From Gentiana macrophylla (Eukaryota; Streptophyta; Magnoliopsida; Gentianales; Gentianaceae), in assembly GCA_026214975.1 (NCBI GenBank), contig CM047806.1, positions 51,291,947 to 51,355,946 of the forward strand: a DNA stretch of 64,000 bases, in the 5' to 3' direction. The notes under the pieces are model-generated. The model had not been told where the DNA came from. It ran no database searches and saw only the letters and a list, made by a program, of their open reading frames with translations. Every line of letters begins with the position of its first letter. The stretch's first letter is position 1. Below are positions 36,788 through 45,500 of this stretch, piece by piece. A program made the translations under genes and the position numbers.

Positions 36788-37125
36788 CAACCAAATATAT
36801 TAATTAATATGAATAAAGTGGGATAATTAATTCACATGCATGCATGAAAATTAAAATGTTTATCTTGTAGGTTAGGGTAAATGATCCAAATGCAGAAACA
36901 CCCGTATTTTCAAGCGGGCTAATTGGAAAAGATAATGCAATTGCAAGGCATGGAATTCACGGGATATATTGGCTGTTTAATGTGGAAATCCAATCCAATC
37001 TACTTGTTCCTGGTGGCAATACTATATTCTTGACTCAGGCCAACGCTGATGGCCCTTTCCGTGGGGTGATGTATGACTATATTCGCTTTGAAGGGCCTCC
37101 CCCTTCATCAAACAATTATTTCTAA
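15669..37125 (+). CDS. Rhamnogalacturonate lyase (PL4 family), last nine exons
   Basis: This enzyme family cleaves the rhamnose-galacturonate backbone of rhamnogalacturonan I by beta-elimination in the cell wall. Exons: 15669-15839, 20422-20577, 20654-20760, 22519-22609, 22821-22962, 23477-23633, 36125-36241, 36489-36615, 36871-37125. All junctions are GT-AG, phases agree throughout, there is no internal stop, and TAA is at 37123-37125 (440 codons). Residues 1-120 are the end of the catalytic lyase domain ([36 protein letters not shown]; the last His may be the catalytic one by analogy with fungal enzymes). About 138-222 is the fibronectin-III-like domain ([22 protein letters not shown]). About 230-435 is the carbohydrate-binding-like domain ([46 protein letters not shown]). 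The N-terminal exons and signal peptide (roughly 200 residues) are not in the window, so the start is unknown and the gene could be 5'-truncated. Confidence 0.93.
16381..16760. repeat. Partial direct duplication with a tRNA-like B box
   Basis: CTGATATAAGGAAATTGATA starts at 16381 and again at 16640, and both are followed by ACCAATTGGTTTTA. The first copy continues into GATCCCGAGTTCAAACCCCGC (16486-16506), which resembles an RNA polymerase III B box (GGTTCGANNCC) or the pre-primer-site region of a small LTR element. Possible SINE or TRIM remnant; not resolved. Confidence 0.45.
17592..18169. mobile_element. hAT-type MITE (578 bp)
   Basis: Terminal inverted repeats TAGAGCTGTTAACGAGCC and, at the right end inverted, TAGTGCTGTTAAACGA. 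They are flanked by a perfect 8-bp target duplication CCTCAGGT (17584-17591 and 18170-18177), the hAT signature. The subterminal regions are packed with inverted copies of GAGCTCGGCTCGTTAA and TTCGTTCGTT. No coding capacity. The termini resemble the hAT at 24208-28072 (TAGGGCTGTAAACGAGCC), which suggests the same transposase family. Confidence 0.92.
18178..18760 (+). other. Possible old LTR remnant with TATA-like region
   Basis: GC-richer than its surroundings. It contains GCATATATAAAGGACC near 18516 followed by CATCCTCACAAC, a TATA plus start-site arrangement common in plant LTRs. I found no partner LTR, purine tract or primer site. Weak call. Confidence 0.3.
19179..19456. mobile_element. 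Stowaway (Tc1/mariner) MITE
   Basis: 278 bp with inverted ends CTACCTCCGTCCCATAAAAA and (inverted right end) CTAATTCCGTCCCACAAAAA. Both sides have TA (19177-19178, 19457-19458). CTCCGTCCCA is the typical plant Stowaway terminus. Confidence 0.9.
19782..20063. mobile_element. Mutator-type MITE related to the large MULE
   Basis: 282 bp. The left end GGGGTTCTATTAGCATCCC and the inverted right end GTGGGTTTTATTGGCACAC match the ends of the MULE at 38168 and 53716 (GGGTTCTATTGGCACCC). It is flanked by a 9-bp duplication TTTTTTTTA (19773-19781 and 20064-20072), as expected for Mutator transposition, although the run of T makes it less certain. It carries AACGTCGGTG...CTGGTGTTCGTT and a long palindrome around GTTGAACACCAA, like the MULE's internal palindromes. 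No gene. Confidence 0.85.
21208..21494. mobile_element. Possible CACTA-type transposon terminus
   Basis: Repeated GTGAC/GTCAC/GCGAC motifs in both orientations end in TTTTTTTGTAGTG at about 21494, whose complement begins CACTACAAAAAAAGGATC. That resembles a CACTA terminus with subterminal repeats. I could not find the opposite end, so this may be a fragment. It lies in the lyase intron 20761-22518. The rest of that intron shows nothing I recognise. Confidence 0.45.
25200..26965 (-). pseudogene. hAT transposase (broken)
   Basis: Read right to left. The end of a BED-type zinc finger lies near 26880-26960 ([11 protein letters not shown]). The RNase H-like fold begins [22 protein letters not shown] near 26460-26550. 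[10 protein letters not shown] (near 26310-26340) is the conserved hAT second motif. [13 protein letters not shown] is at 25670-25720. The C-terminal dimerisation domain has [14 protein letters not shown] (25340-25380) and [15 protein letters not shown] (25220-25270), in a shifted frame. At least four frameshifts or stops separate the pieces, so this copy is probably immobile on its own. Confidence 0.85.
27840..27905. repeat. AT-rich low-complexity tract in the hAT
   Basis: Short TTAATTAATTTATTATTATAAAAATAATT-like sequence before the right subterminal repeats. No function seen. Confidence 0.5.
29950..30075. mobile_element. Small fold-back MITE (126 bp)
   Basis: Almost the whole element is an inverted repeat: GGTATGGACAGGGTGATTTT at the left pairs with AAAATCGCCATGTCCATACC at the right. 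Inside, AAATGTGTCGCTAA occurs twice and TTAGCGACACATTT once. No clear target duplication, so the superfamily is not assigned. Confidence 0.75.
30864..31292. mobile_element. hAT-like MITE rich in GTGTCCG repeats
   Basis: Ends CTATGTTGCACGGACAC and (inverted) CTATGATGCACCGACAC, flanked by near-identical octamers ATTTTGAA (30856-30863) and ATTTTGAG (31293-31300). The left arm has tandem CGACACGGACA units and the right arm many GACGTGTCC/CGTGTCGG units, so the arms can fold on each other. A (TA)n run lies at 30966-31008. No gene. Confidence 0.72.
31317..31695 (-). repeat. 3' LTR of copia E
   Basis: 379 bp partner of 35691-36071. It contains AGTCTTCACATCTGAA-type repeats and is bounded inside by the purine tract complement at 31696. 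Confidence 0.92.
31724..35350 (-). pseudogene. Copia E gag-pol (integrase core deleted, RT reads YVDE)
   Basis: Read right to left. Gag remnants are at 34769-35350, with a decayed zinc knuckle near 34640. The protease is [11 protein letters not shown] (34310-34350). The gag-pre-integrase is [13 protein letters not shown] (33870-33930). The integrase catalytic core is absent: the frame goes from the start of integrase (33738) to the linker (33485-33682) within 60 bases. RT starts at 33168-33371 ([18 protein letters not shown]). The catalytic site near 32715 reads [12 protein letters not shown], with Glu for the second Asp. [12 protein letters not shown] follows. RNase H is at 31800-32060 ([27 protein letters not shown]). 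Stops and frameshifts occur throughout. Non-autonomous. Confidence 0.85.
35691..36071 (-). repeat. 5' LTR of copia E
   Basis: 381 bp, starts TGTTGAAATTGAT and ends CATGTTAACA on the plus strand. It ends 53 bases before the lyase exon at 36125. Its promoter reads on the minus strand and could produce transcripts antisense to the lyase upstream exons (inference). Confidence 0.92.
36709..36785. repeat. (TA)n microsatellite in lyase intron
   Basis: About 38 uninterrupted TA units in the last intron of the lyase (36616-36870). The minus-strand ORF across it is an artefact. Confidence 0.97.
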
Positions 37126-38158
37126 ATCACTCTCTAGTTACTATTTTATTTTAGTTTATTTCAATGTTATTATAATCAGTGATATATAATCTGGCGTAAC
37201 TACATATTTGTTATGACATATATAATTACAGTACTAACACATCATTTGATTACATGCATATTGTGAATTCACTCAAATACATGTGTTGTTATTATTTGTA
37301 ATAATAAGGGTTTTTACTAAGTGTGGTTGGTGTAACCATATATTTTGCTTCCTTGATTGATTTGTAGCAATCCGCGTGAAAATCGAGCAAAAACGACAAT
37401 AGAGGTGTGTAGGTGTGAGGTAGTGTATCACGACCATCCACTTAATATAAAATCTTCAATAACTAATGCACCATAACTTTTTTTCCACTCGCTAGATCAC
37501 TCGATATATACATGGATAATTAATTAGTATTAAATGGGACATATCATCTTTTCGTAATTGTGATATCATGAAAATTATATTAAAGATGCAAAAATAATGA
37601 ACTTAGCTCAAAAAATATCGAAAGATAAAACCATGATTCTCAACCTGTCCAACCAGCCCTGCAGCGATGCAGCCTTAATTTGCAGTATGAAAAAGGTTCA
37701 TTTGCTACCGAACAAACTATCGAATCACAATTGCCAGTGTTATAACGGATCGTCAGGAATTGATGGTGATTTGTGAGAACAGATATTTAAACATACACAG
37801 AGGTACAAAAACAAGAAGAAATGTGTAACGGCCCAAGCCATAGGTAAGGCCAAAATGGTAAAAGGCTGCTTAATTGGTACGTGCACATCTCGTGACCAAG
37901 TATACACGTAAGCCTTACGAAATAGTCGAATCTTACAAAAGTGCGAAAGAACCTGTTTAGAGAAGTCGCCGACCATCAACGTATTTCTATTATTTATTTA
38001 TAAAAGGGTAGTATTGAAAAGTTGACTTTTTAAAGATGATTATTTTGATGTCCTAAATGTCTAAGTCTCAAACTGATCCTTATAAACAAATAACCACACT
38101 TTTAAAATAACCATATTTTTTATTTATTTTCTAATAATGGTGATATTTACTAAAGCAA
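37126..38158. other. 3' flank of the lyase gene
   Basis: AT-rich sequence after the lyase stop. ATAAT and AATAATAAGG stretches near 37300 could serve as polyadenylation signals, but none is decisive. I see no gene. The minus-strand ORF at 37740-37979 has no recognisable domain. Confidence 0.55.
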
Positions 38159-38167
38159 TAAAAAAAA

Positions 38168-38270
38168 AGGGTTCTATTGGCACCCACTATTTACTACCGG
38201 CACCCCTTTTATGAATATTTTTTTTTACTTGCAGGCACCACAAAATTACTTTTCAGGCACCACATTAATA
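38168..38270 (+). repeat. Left terminal inverted repeat of the MULE
   Basis: About 100 bp, with GGCACC repeated at roughly 17-35 base spacing (GGCACCCACT, GGCACCCCTT, GGCACCACAAAAT, GGCACCACATT). It pairs with 53600-53716. Confidence 0.85.
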
Positions 38271-38552
38271 AATAAATAAAAAATCTACACTTTAGTCCCT
38301 AGATTTATTAAAACTTTAAAACAACTACTTATATAATTAATACACACACAAACTAATTATATCAAACAAATTAATACATTCCTCCCACCCCTTTATTTTC
38401 AAATCATTTTCCCCCCACCTTTCTCCCTCCCTTGATACGGATTAGCATAAAAAAAATAAAAAAATAAATAAAAAACAGAACCTGCAAAATAGAAAGGAAG
38501 AAGGGTAGAAGAAGAGAAGAAAAATCAAAAATCGGGTCTCAAATCATCAAAG

Positions 38553-39451
38553 GTATGTTTATATTTGTTTCAAAGCAATGGGTAATCATGGGGTTGTTGA
38601 AATCGGGTTGGGCATGTGCTTTTATGGTGGTTTTATTCTGTTTTTTCGATTTTGCGGCCGTTTTCCGACAGTGCAATCGGAGAAGATAACTGGGGTGGGG
38701 AACGTCGGTGGTAATGTCGCTCGTTTGATGTAAACAACGACAGAGCGGCTGGCGTCCGTAATGTTCTTAGGAAATTAGGGTTTATTTATTAAACGCCAGT
38801 GTTGATGGCGTTCCTTTTGAGCTAAAAACGTTGGTAAGGGTGACGTCCGGAGAAGAAAAACCAATTAGGGTTGCCTCTGTAAAACGTCAGTATTGTTGGC
38901 GTTGCTATTATGTTGTAACGTCACCAAGATTGTCGTTCATGGAAACGACAGTATGGATGGCGTTGTTATAGTATTAAGACGTCAGTATGAGTGACGCATA
39001 AACAACTAGTTATCATTAGGGCTTCTTATGTACAACGTCAGCCATAGTGTCGTTGATATAACATTAGGAACGTCACTATGCTTGACGTTCCTGCACAGAA
39101 TTGTTTATTCCCCATTTAGTCCACTTGAAGTGTTTGATATTTACCTAAGTAACACATGTATATGAGTTTAGGTAGCTTCGAATGATTTTAAACTTGTTTA
39201 TGGTTAGTCTATTTGATGAGTTAGTTATCTACATCCAAATGAGTTTTATAGCTTCAAAATTGGTTATGATTAGTCTCTTTTATAACTTGTTTATGGTTAG
39301 TCTCTTTTATGAGTTTGTTTATCAAATTATTGTTAACGTTACATTGTATGAGGTTTATGTCTTATCCTTGAGCTTTGTTTATAAATGTCTACTTTCTTTG
39401 TTAGTTGATTTCTTCATTTGACTGACAATTTATTTCTTGTATCATGTGTAG
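38553..39451 (+). other. Leader intron of the PMD gene
   Basis: Donor AAAG|GTATGT at 38553 and acceptor GTGTAG at 39451, six bases before the ATG at 39458. The inferred 5' untranslated exon lies in 38450-38552. The intron encloses palindrome array 1. Predicted from splice sites only. Confidence 0.55.
38701..39095. repeat. Palindrome array 1 (AACGTCAG...TGACGTT)
   Basis: About nine imperfect palindromes of 20-24 bases, such as AACGTCAGTATGAGTGACGC (38979), AACGTCAGCCATAGTGTCGT (39035) and GAACGTCACTATGCTTGACG (39068). They are spaced 25-55 bases apart. The array sits in the 5' leader intron of the PMD gene. It probably corresponds to subterminal transposase-binding repeats (inference). Confidence 0.85.
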
Positions 39452-39710
39452 GAAATTATGACTAAGACGAGGTGTGGTAAGACTGTACGCTTTGCAGATA
39501 GCGATAAAGGTACCGCAGTGGATCAACGTGGTGCGGAAGCACCCCCCGAAGCTCAAGTTAAGGCTTGTATTGTTTCTGAACATACAAGTGTGCCATATAA
39601 AAGAATGAGTAAACAACAAAAGAATGTGCAAGCAGATATAGGACATGCGAATGAGCCAACTGAGGCTGGTTTAGGAGAGACAGATGAGTTAGTTTAGACC
39701 ACTGAGTCAG

Positions 39711-40150
39711 TTGAAACACAGTTGGGAGTTAAGGCTCCTTCACTTACAGTTGAGACCGTTGCAGATGATAGTGTCAGGGCCAACATAGGGTCTGTTGAGA
39801 CACAGTTGGGAGTGGAGGGTCCTTCACTTACAGTTGAGACCGTTGTAGATTCTAGTGTAAGGGCCACCACTGAGTCAGTTGTGACACAGTTAGTAGTGGA
39901 GGCTCCTTCAGCGACAGTTGAGACGGTTGTAGATTCTACTGTAGGGGCCATAATTGGGTCAGTTGAGACACAGTTGGGAGTGGAAGATGCTTCATTGACA
40001 GTTGAGACGGTTGTAGATTCTACTGTAGGGGCCACCACTAGGTCAGTTGAGACACAGTTGGGAGTGGAAGATGCTTCATTGATAGTTGAGACCGTTGTAG
40101 ATTCTATTGTAGGGGCCACCACCGAGTTAGTTGAGACAGTTGTAGGTGTT
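39711..40150 (+). repeat. 84-bp coding minisatellite, six copies
   Basis: TTGAGACACAGTTGGGAGTG begins units at 39711, 39795, 39879, 39963, 40047 and 40131, exactly 84 bases apart. It encodes a 28-residue repeat around VETQLGVEGPSLTVETVVD in the N-terminal half of the PMD protein. The length is a multiple of three and all six units stay in frame. Confidence 0.95.
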
Positions 40151-42289
40151 AGTGCCGGGATTACACCAGTGGTAGAGGCAGTTGTTAGTTCGGGGCCATC
40201 GGCGGGGACAGCCTCTGGTGTCGCCAGTGCAGGGCCACCACATCCAGGGGCCACAACAGACAGGCCTCCGGTCGCCAATCTTTGGGCCACCACATCTGGG
40301 GCCACTACAGGACAGGCATCTGGCAGTGCTTGGGCACCAACGGAGGCGTATAGCCGCACCGAGTGTTTGATGATGATGAAAATGATTTATGGTGTGGTGG
40401 TAGACACAAATATTTTGTTGGGGAAGGATTGGCCAGAGCATGTTGGCTATGCGTTGTTGACTAAGCAAAAGGTATCATATTTTATAAGTTGTATAATTTT
40501 ATAATTTTTCTTTTATACGTATATTCGTTTCATAAATCTAACTTTATATTCGTACCGTGCTATTGAACAGGACCGAGGTGTAATTCAATTCAAGAAGTAC
40601 ACGTCTTCCATCCGTTTGTGGAAGATTGATGATGAATGTGAACAATTCAAGCAAAGGTTGAGAGCTAATCCGTTGTACAACCTGTTACAGTCTTCTTACA
40701 ACCAAGCCAATCGTGTGGTCGGCAGTGCTTTTGTTGAGAGGTGGCATCCGGAGACAAACACCTTCCACTTGCCCTTCGGGGAGATGACGATCACACTAGC
40801 CGACGTCCGATATATTACAGGCTTACCGGTTGCAAGAAAGGCCGTCAACTTTGATGTTGAGAAAAATGTTCAGAACCCAGTTACATTCGTTCATAACTTG
40901 TTAGGGATTCATACAGATGTAGTGGCAGATGAGTTAGGACATATTGGTGGACTACGTGTGTCCAAAAGCTGGTTGAAGAACAACCTTGCGGGTTACGTAA
41001 TGAGGGTGAGGGATCCAGTAGCAGTGAGAGTAGTTAAATCATTACTGTGGATCATGCAGTGCGTGGATACTTGTTGTACATGCTTGCATGTACTTTGATT
41101 CAAGACCGCAGTGGAGATAAGATAGGCATAGCTTACCTGCATTTCTACAAGATCTGGATAAGGTTGGTGAATGGGCCTGGGGTGCTGCTACATTGGCAAA
41201 TCTTTACCGGCAACTATCAAAGGCTTCTAGGACAAATACTATTGGAGTTTCTGGATACATGATATTGCTGGAGGTAACACCTGATATATATATTTTTTAA
41301 GTTGTATATGTGTTTAGTGTTGATGTAAGAAATAAAGCAATGAGGAAAGTATTCTTGTATTATTAGAACAATTGATGTTTAAACACTTACATGACTGACT
41401 GTTTTGTAATATCTTTATTACAGGCATGGGTGTACGAACACTTTCCAATATTCCGACCACTGCTGAACAATAACTTCAATCCAAGGGAGATGGTACGGTC
41501 ATTGAGGTGGAAACCTATTGCTGGAATTAACGAGCATGTGGCGGTCACATCGTTGAAGCAAATGAGAGAGGACTTAGACTTGATGGAGGCACGAGATGTA
41601 AGTATGAACTTTCGCATTAACTAAGATAATGGGTCGTTCAGTCATATTTAAAGCATTTTCCATCTGGCGGGTTGTTTGGGATGCTTATAAGGATGTGAGA
41701 ACGGTCCCTGATGACGACGTATGCTGGTTTTATGGTTGCATACGCACACTGGACATTATAGAGGTGTATCACCCAAACCGTGTCGTCCGGCAGTTCGGAC
41801 ATGTCCAATCCATACCACAGTCACCGATTCCTCCTAAAGCATCAAATAGAAGTGGGAAGGTAAAGAAATACAACATCACACACGAGTCACGTGATGATGA
41901 TTTCATTCATTATGTGAATCATATAGTGAATAAGGTTCAGAGAATAGGGAAATCTAGATTTGATTGGGAATGCACGGCTGATTACATGAATTGGTATCGA
42001 GGTGTTGCCATACGTCGTTTGACTGGAGTGAGCAAAAAGAAGCAGCGAGATCCACGAGAGGTTTGACCATATTTATCTACGAATATACGGCCATTTGTTT
42101 TGTTTCTTTATTGAATGACATAAACATTTTTTCTGTTTCACGTATAGGATGAGTCAAGCAAGGCTAGAGTCGTTGATCTTTGTCATGAGATGCGATTCAT
42201 TAATGGTACAAAGAAGAGCAAAAAAGGACCTATTGAAAGCGCTTGAGATGGCATTGGAGTTCATAACTACGGGGCAATGTAGTCAAGCC

Positions 42290-42330
42290 GAAGCCGAAGC
42301 CGAAGCCGAGGCCGAGGCCGAAGAATCAAC
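42290..42330 (+). repeat. GCCGAA/GCCGAG hexamer run
   Basis: Six or seven GCCGA[AG] units encoding an alternating Ala-Glu stretch near the PMD protein's C-terminus. Confidence 0.85.
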
Positions 42331-42720
42331 TCAGGTACAAGATCAACGAACAAAGAAGCGTGCAAGGACCACGAAAAAGCGATAGTTGCATCGAATGAAC
42401 ATTGTATGCATAACGGCTATTTTATACATTGTATTTGATAAATCGTATGCATGTTTTCTATTTGATACATTGTAATTGTATTTGATAAATCGTATGCACG
42501 TTTTCTATTTGATACATTGTATGTACAACGGCTATTTTATACCTTGTATTTGTGCGTATGTGATGTGAATTGGTTTTTTTATTCCCCGGAGAATTGCAAT
42601 TTGTTCGTATGTGGTTGGTGTCACTTCAAATGCCATTTGTTGGCCTGTGTTATTTGTGCGTATGTGATGTGATTTGGATTTTTTGGCCTGTGTTATTTGA
42701 AAGGACATTTCTGTTTCTGA

Positions 42721-43155
42721 AAACGCCACCCACACTGGCGTTCATCTCACATTACAAACGCTGGTGGTACTGGCGTTTCCTGTAACAGTGGCTTAGATTA
42801 GGGTATTGGCATTGATATCCAAAACGACATACAAACCGACGTTGGTGTGACAAAATCAACGTCGGTTTCACAGGCTTTTGTCGAAACGTCAGACAATCTG
42901 GCGTTGATAATGCACAAGCAACGTCAGCCTAGATGTCGTTTTTATGAAACATAGTGGGCATGACTCTGTTGTTGGAATTGGTTGAAACGTCAGTGCTTGA
43001 GACGTTCCATATACATGAGGAACGTCCCTTTGGATGACGTTTTAAGGTTTTTTTGTACAGAGACATTTCAAAAGCTGATGATTTTGGGGCTTAAAACGTC
43101 ACCCTCATTGACGTTTCTCACTTAAGAGGAACGCTATCCATTCTAGCATTCTATG
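42721..43155. repeat. Palindrome array 2, between the convergent genes
   Basis: About nine units of the same kind as array 1, for example AAACGCTGGTGGTACTGGCG (42757), AACGTCAGCCTAGATGTCGT (42920), AAACGTCAGTGCTTGAGACG (42985) and AAACGTCACCCTCATTGACG (43095). It lies between the end of the PMD gene (42385) and the end of the transposase gene (43391). Confidence 0.85.
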
Positions 43156-44015
43156 TCCCATAACCAACATTTTTCCCTTTCTTAACACACAATCATACCA
43201 CAAAATTAAACCAATAATCACACATTTCAACAACAAAAAATGAGTACCAAAAGATAAGTTCCTTGCTTTTCGAAATACAACATTGAAATTTACAATGAAA
43301 TATTACACATAGGAATTTACAATATACATCATTGTGCATCCACAAAATGAGTACCAATACATCATTGGAATTTACAAAACCAGTTTCACCTTACCCGTTG
43401 GACAAATCAACATGATTCCCCATCCATAGATCCTTGACCACATCATGCCATAAACCGATCCTATCCCGTAATTTCTCATACCATTCATTTGCTTCAATCG
43501 TCCGAACTTTATGCCAAATCATGTTCATAACCCTAGGTATTGGACAAGTGTCGTTCATAAACAAACGAACAAAATGGTTACCATTGCAAAAACCCATCTA
43601 TATATGGTTAGGTGGCCAAACCGAAGGTTTTTTCTTACTAGGAAGGAAAGTTTGGTTTCCGTGCGAGGTAGACAATATGCTTAGGGACACACCATATCGT
43701 TGCACCTGAGACCAACCAAGGAAACTATCAAAATACTTCTCCACGCCCATGCGCCTCCATCTTCTTGATCAAGTGAGAACATGCATTTGTCGTACACATA
43801 TTGTTGTCCATCAAATAAGGCCATATAATGATCCTTGTTTGCTATCAATTCTTCTTGCAACACTTTTCTCACCTGTGGCCATGCACTCTCTCCAAGCCCT
43901 ATTCCGTGTGCTATTACTCTAAAGCCACAATTTCCATCCGGAGCTACATTAACCATTGACGAAATATGCTCATTAACATTTGGCGGAAAATATTTAAGAT
44001 ACCTTTGCAAGTATC

Positions 44016-45476
44016 TGTTAAGGGTGATTTTGTACGTTTTATAAGGATATATTTTATGTCAATTTCCCCCATATGTGTATGTTTCTCATAGAAATCGAGC
44101 TTTATATTGAAATATTGAGCAAATGGGTTTTAAAAGTCTTTAAGTGTAAACTTGAGCTAATTTCGTGATTTTATTGGTAGTTATCTATGGTTTTACACTT
44201 TGCGTGTTTTTATGGTTTTGAAGGTACATTTACATGTCATGGAGAGGGATGAAAGGAGCTTAAAAGGTGTTCAAGTGATGATTTGCATGGAAGGAAAGAG
44301 ATAGAGATGAAGTTGGAATGAAGATCAAGATGAATTTGGAAGAAAAAGGGCTGAATCAAGCGCGTCAAGTCCCGTCCAGGCTGGGTCAAGCGCGTCGAAT
44401 ATTGGATGGCGTCCCAGGAGAGGAAATTTGATCTGAGAGAGTTTGGACGCAGCCTGGACGGACGCCTCGAAGAAAGTCTGAAGAAGAATGGACGAAGGTC
44501 CACAATTCCCGGACGGGCGCCCACGGCCGATATGCTTTGAAAACCGACTTACTTTCCCTATAAATAGCGGTAGCGATTTCAACCCTAAGACATACATTAT
44601 TGAGACCTATTGATACACAATCATTAGGAGAAAACTTTAGGCGGCCCCACTTCCCCGGCAGGGGAGGCCAAGGGGGTTGCGATTTTTCTTGTTTCTTTTT
44701 CCGTTTTTATTGTGTGTGTTGTCTTTGAATGCTTGAGATCATCCATTGTTCAAACTATGTGAATCCGCTTTAAAGAGTTCTTTATTTTCAATCTAGATTT
44801 GTTTTGTGAATTTGATTAAAGTTGTATCTTTTCCATGATTATTTGTTATGCAATCAATATCGAAAGATGAATTGTTATTGATGTTTACCGTATGACGAGA
44901 GTCGGTGTAAACCTTAGATCACCATAGGAAAGATGGGATTTTTAACCTTGACATAACGAGAGTTGATAGGTTGAATATCTAGGTTGCTAGATTGAGAGAT
45001 CTTACACCTTGTTTTGAGAGCGTTAATCTCTATAGATCGAGAGATGATGAGATTGATAGACGAATTATCTACGAGAATAGGAATTCATACTTTTGATAGG
45101 TGAACCACAACTTGAATTAAATCATCATAAGATAGTTTAGAGAGGAAATTGAGGGTTGCGGGATCGGTGGATAATTGTTTGTGCGTTGTTCAATCACCAT
45201 GATCATCGTTTTTATTGCTTTTTCTCGTTTATAGTTTTATTTACTTTTGTTCGCAACAATGTTTTCCTGGCTTTGGACTGACAATCCTCTGTCCAGTTTA
45301 TTTTCCGTTTTAGTTTCGTTTTAGTAGTAACAACCTTGGGAGAATTAATGAACTAGATACCCCGATTCCCTGTGATCGACTCCGGTATTAATCGCTATAC
45401 TACGATCCCTACACTTGGGGAATACCGGATTTATAAATTTATTACTTGTTTGTTTTGTTAGATAAAATCCGTGACA
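44016..45476 (+). repeat. 5' LTR of element F
   Basis: Starts TGTTAAGGGTGATTTTG, ends AAATCCGTGACA. It holds a GC-rich block of GACGGGCG/CGTCC repeats at 44350-44530, with CCTATAAATAGC just after (44555-44572), a good TATA-box candidate for the element's promoter. Confidence 0.94.
44556..44572 (+). promoter_or_regulatory. Candidate TATA box in LTR of element F
   Basis: CCCTATAAATAGCGG fits the plant TATA consensus and recurs in the 3' LTR near 49330. Transcription would start some 30 bases downstream, leaving an R-U5 of about 900 bases. Confidence 0.65.
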
Positions 45477-45482
45477 AGTTTT

Positions 45483-45500
45483 TGGCGCCGTTGCCGGGGA
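45483..45500 (+). promoter_or_regulatory. Primer binding site of element F (tRNA-Asp)
   Basis: TGGCGCCGTTGCCGGGGA, complementary to the 3' end of tRNA-Asp(GUC), six bases after the 5' LTR. It is identical to the site in element C. Confidence 0.95.

Larger units (their letters stand above)
39458..42385 (+). pseudogene. Plant mobile domain (PMD, MAIN-like) protein gene of the MULE
   Basis: Exons inferred: 39458-40471, 40571-41273, 41424-41597, 41642-42060, 42148-42385. Exon 1 encodes a low-complexity N-terminus with six 28-residue repeats. The PMD starts in exon 2 (SAFVERWHPETNTFHLPFGE, ITLADVRYITGLPV) and continues with GYLLYMLACTLIQDRSGDK, EWAWGAATLANLYRQLSKAS, AWVYEHFPIFRP, VVWDAYKDVRTVPDDDVCWF and YHPNRVVRQFGHVQSIP. 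These are hallmarks of the plant MAIN/PMD family, whose members occur as host genes and in transposons. The C-terminus has an AE-dipeptide run and a basic tail (KKRARTTKKR). Breaks: TAG at 39695, and frameshifts near 41055, 41140, 41665 and probably 42240. Two of these (41055, 41140) sit at CAG or CTG, so the breaks may partly be sequence errors. Confidence 0.82.

Noticed and set aside
36567..36794. Minus-strand ORF in the lyase
   Set aside because: Translation of (TA)n and of the complement of a lyase exon.
38701..39095. CRISPR-like array
   Set aside because: Units are palindromic, irregularly spaced and variable, in plant DNA inside a transposon; no unique equal-length spacers.
39694..40468. 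Minus-strand ORFs of 221 and 113 codons
   Set aside because: Antisense shadows of the 84-bp coding repeat; the plus frame continues into the PMD domain.
44237..44597. Overlapping minus ORFs
   Set aside because: They lie inside the 5' LTR of element F, on the strand opposite to its transcription; no recognisable domain.
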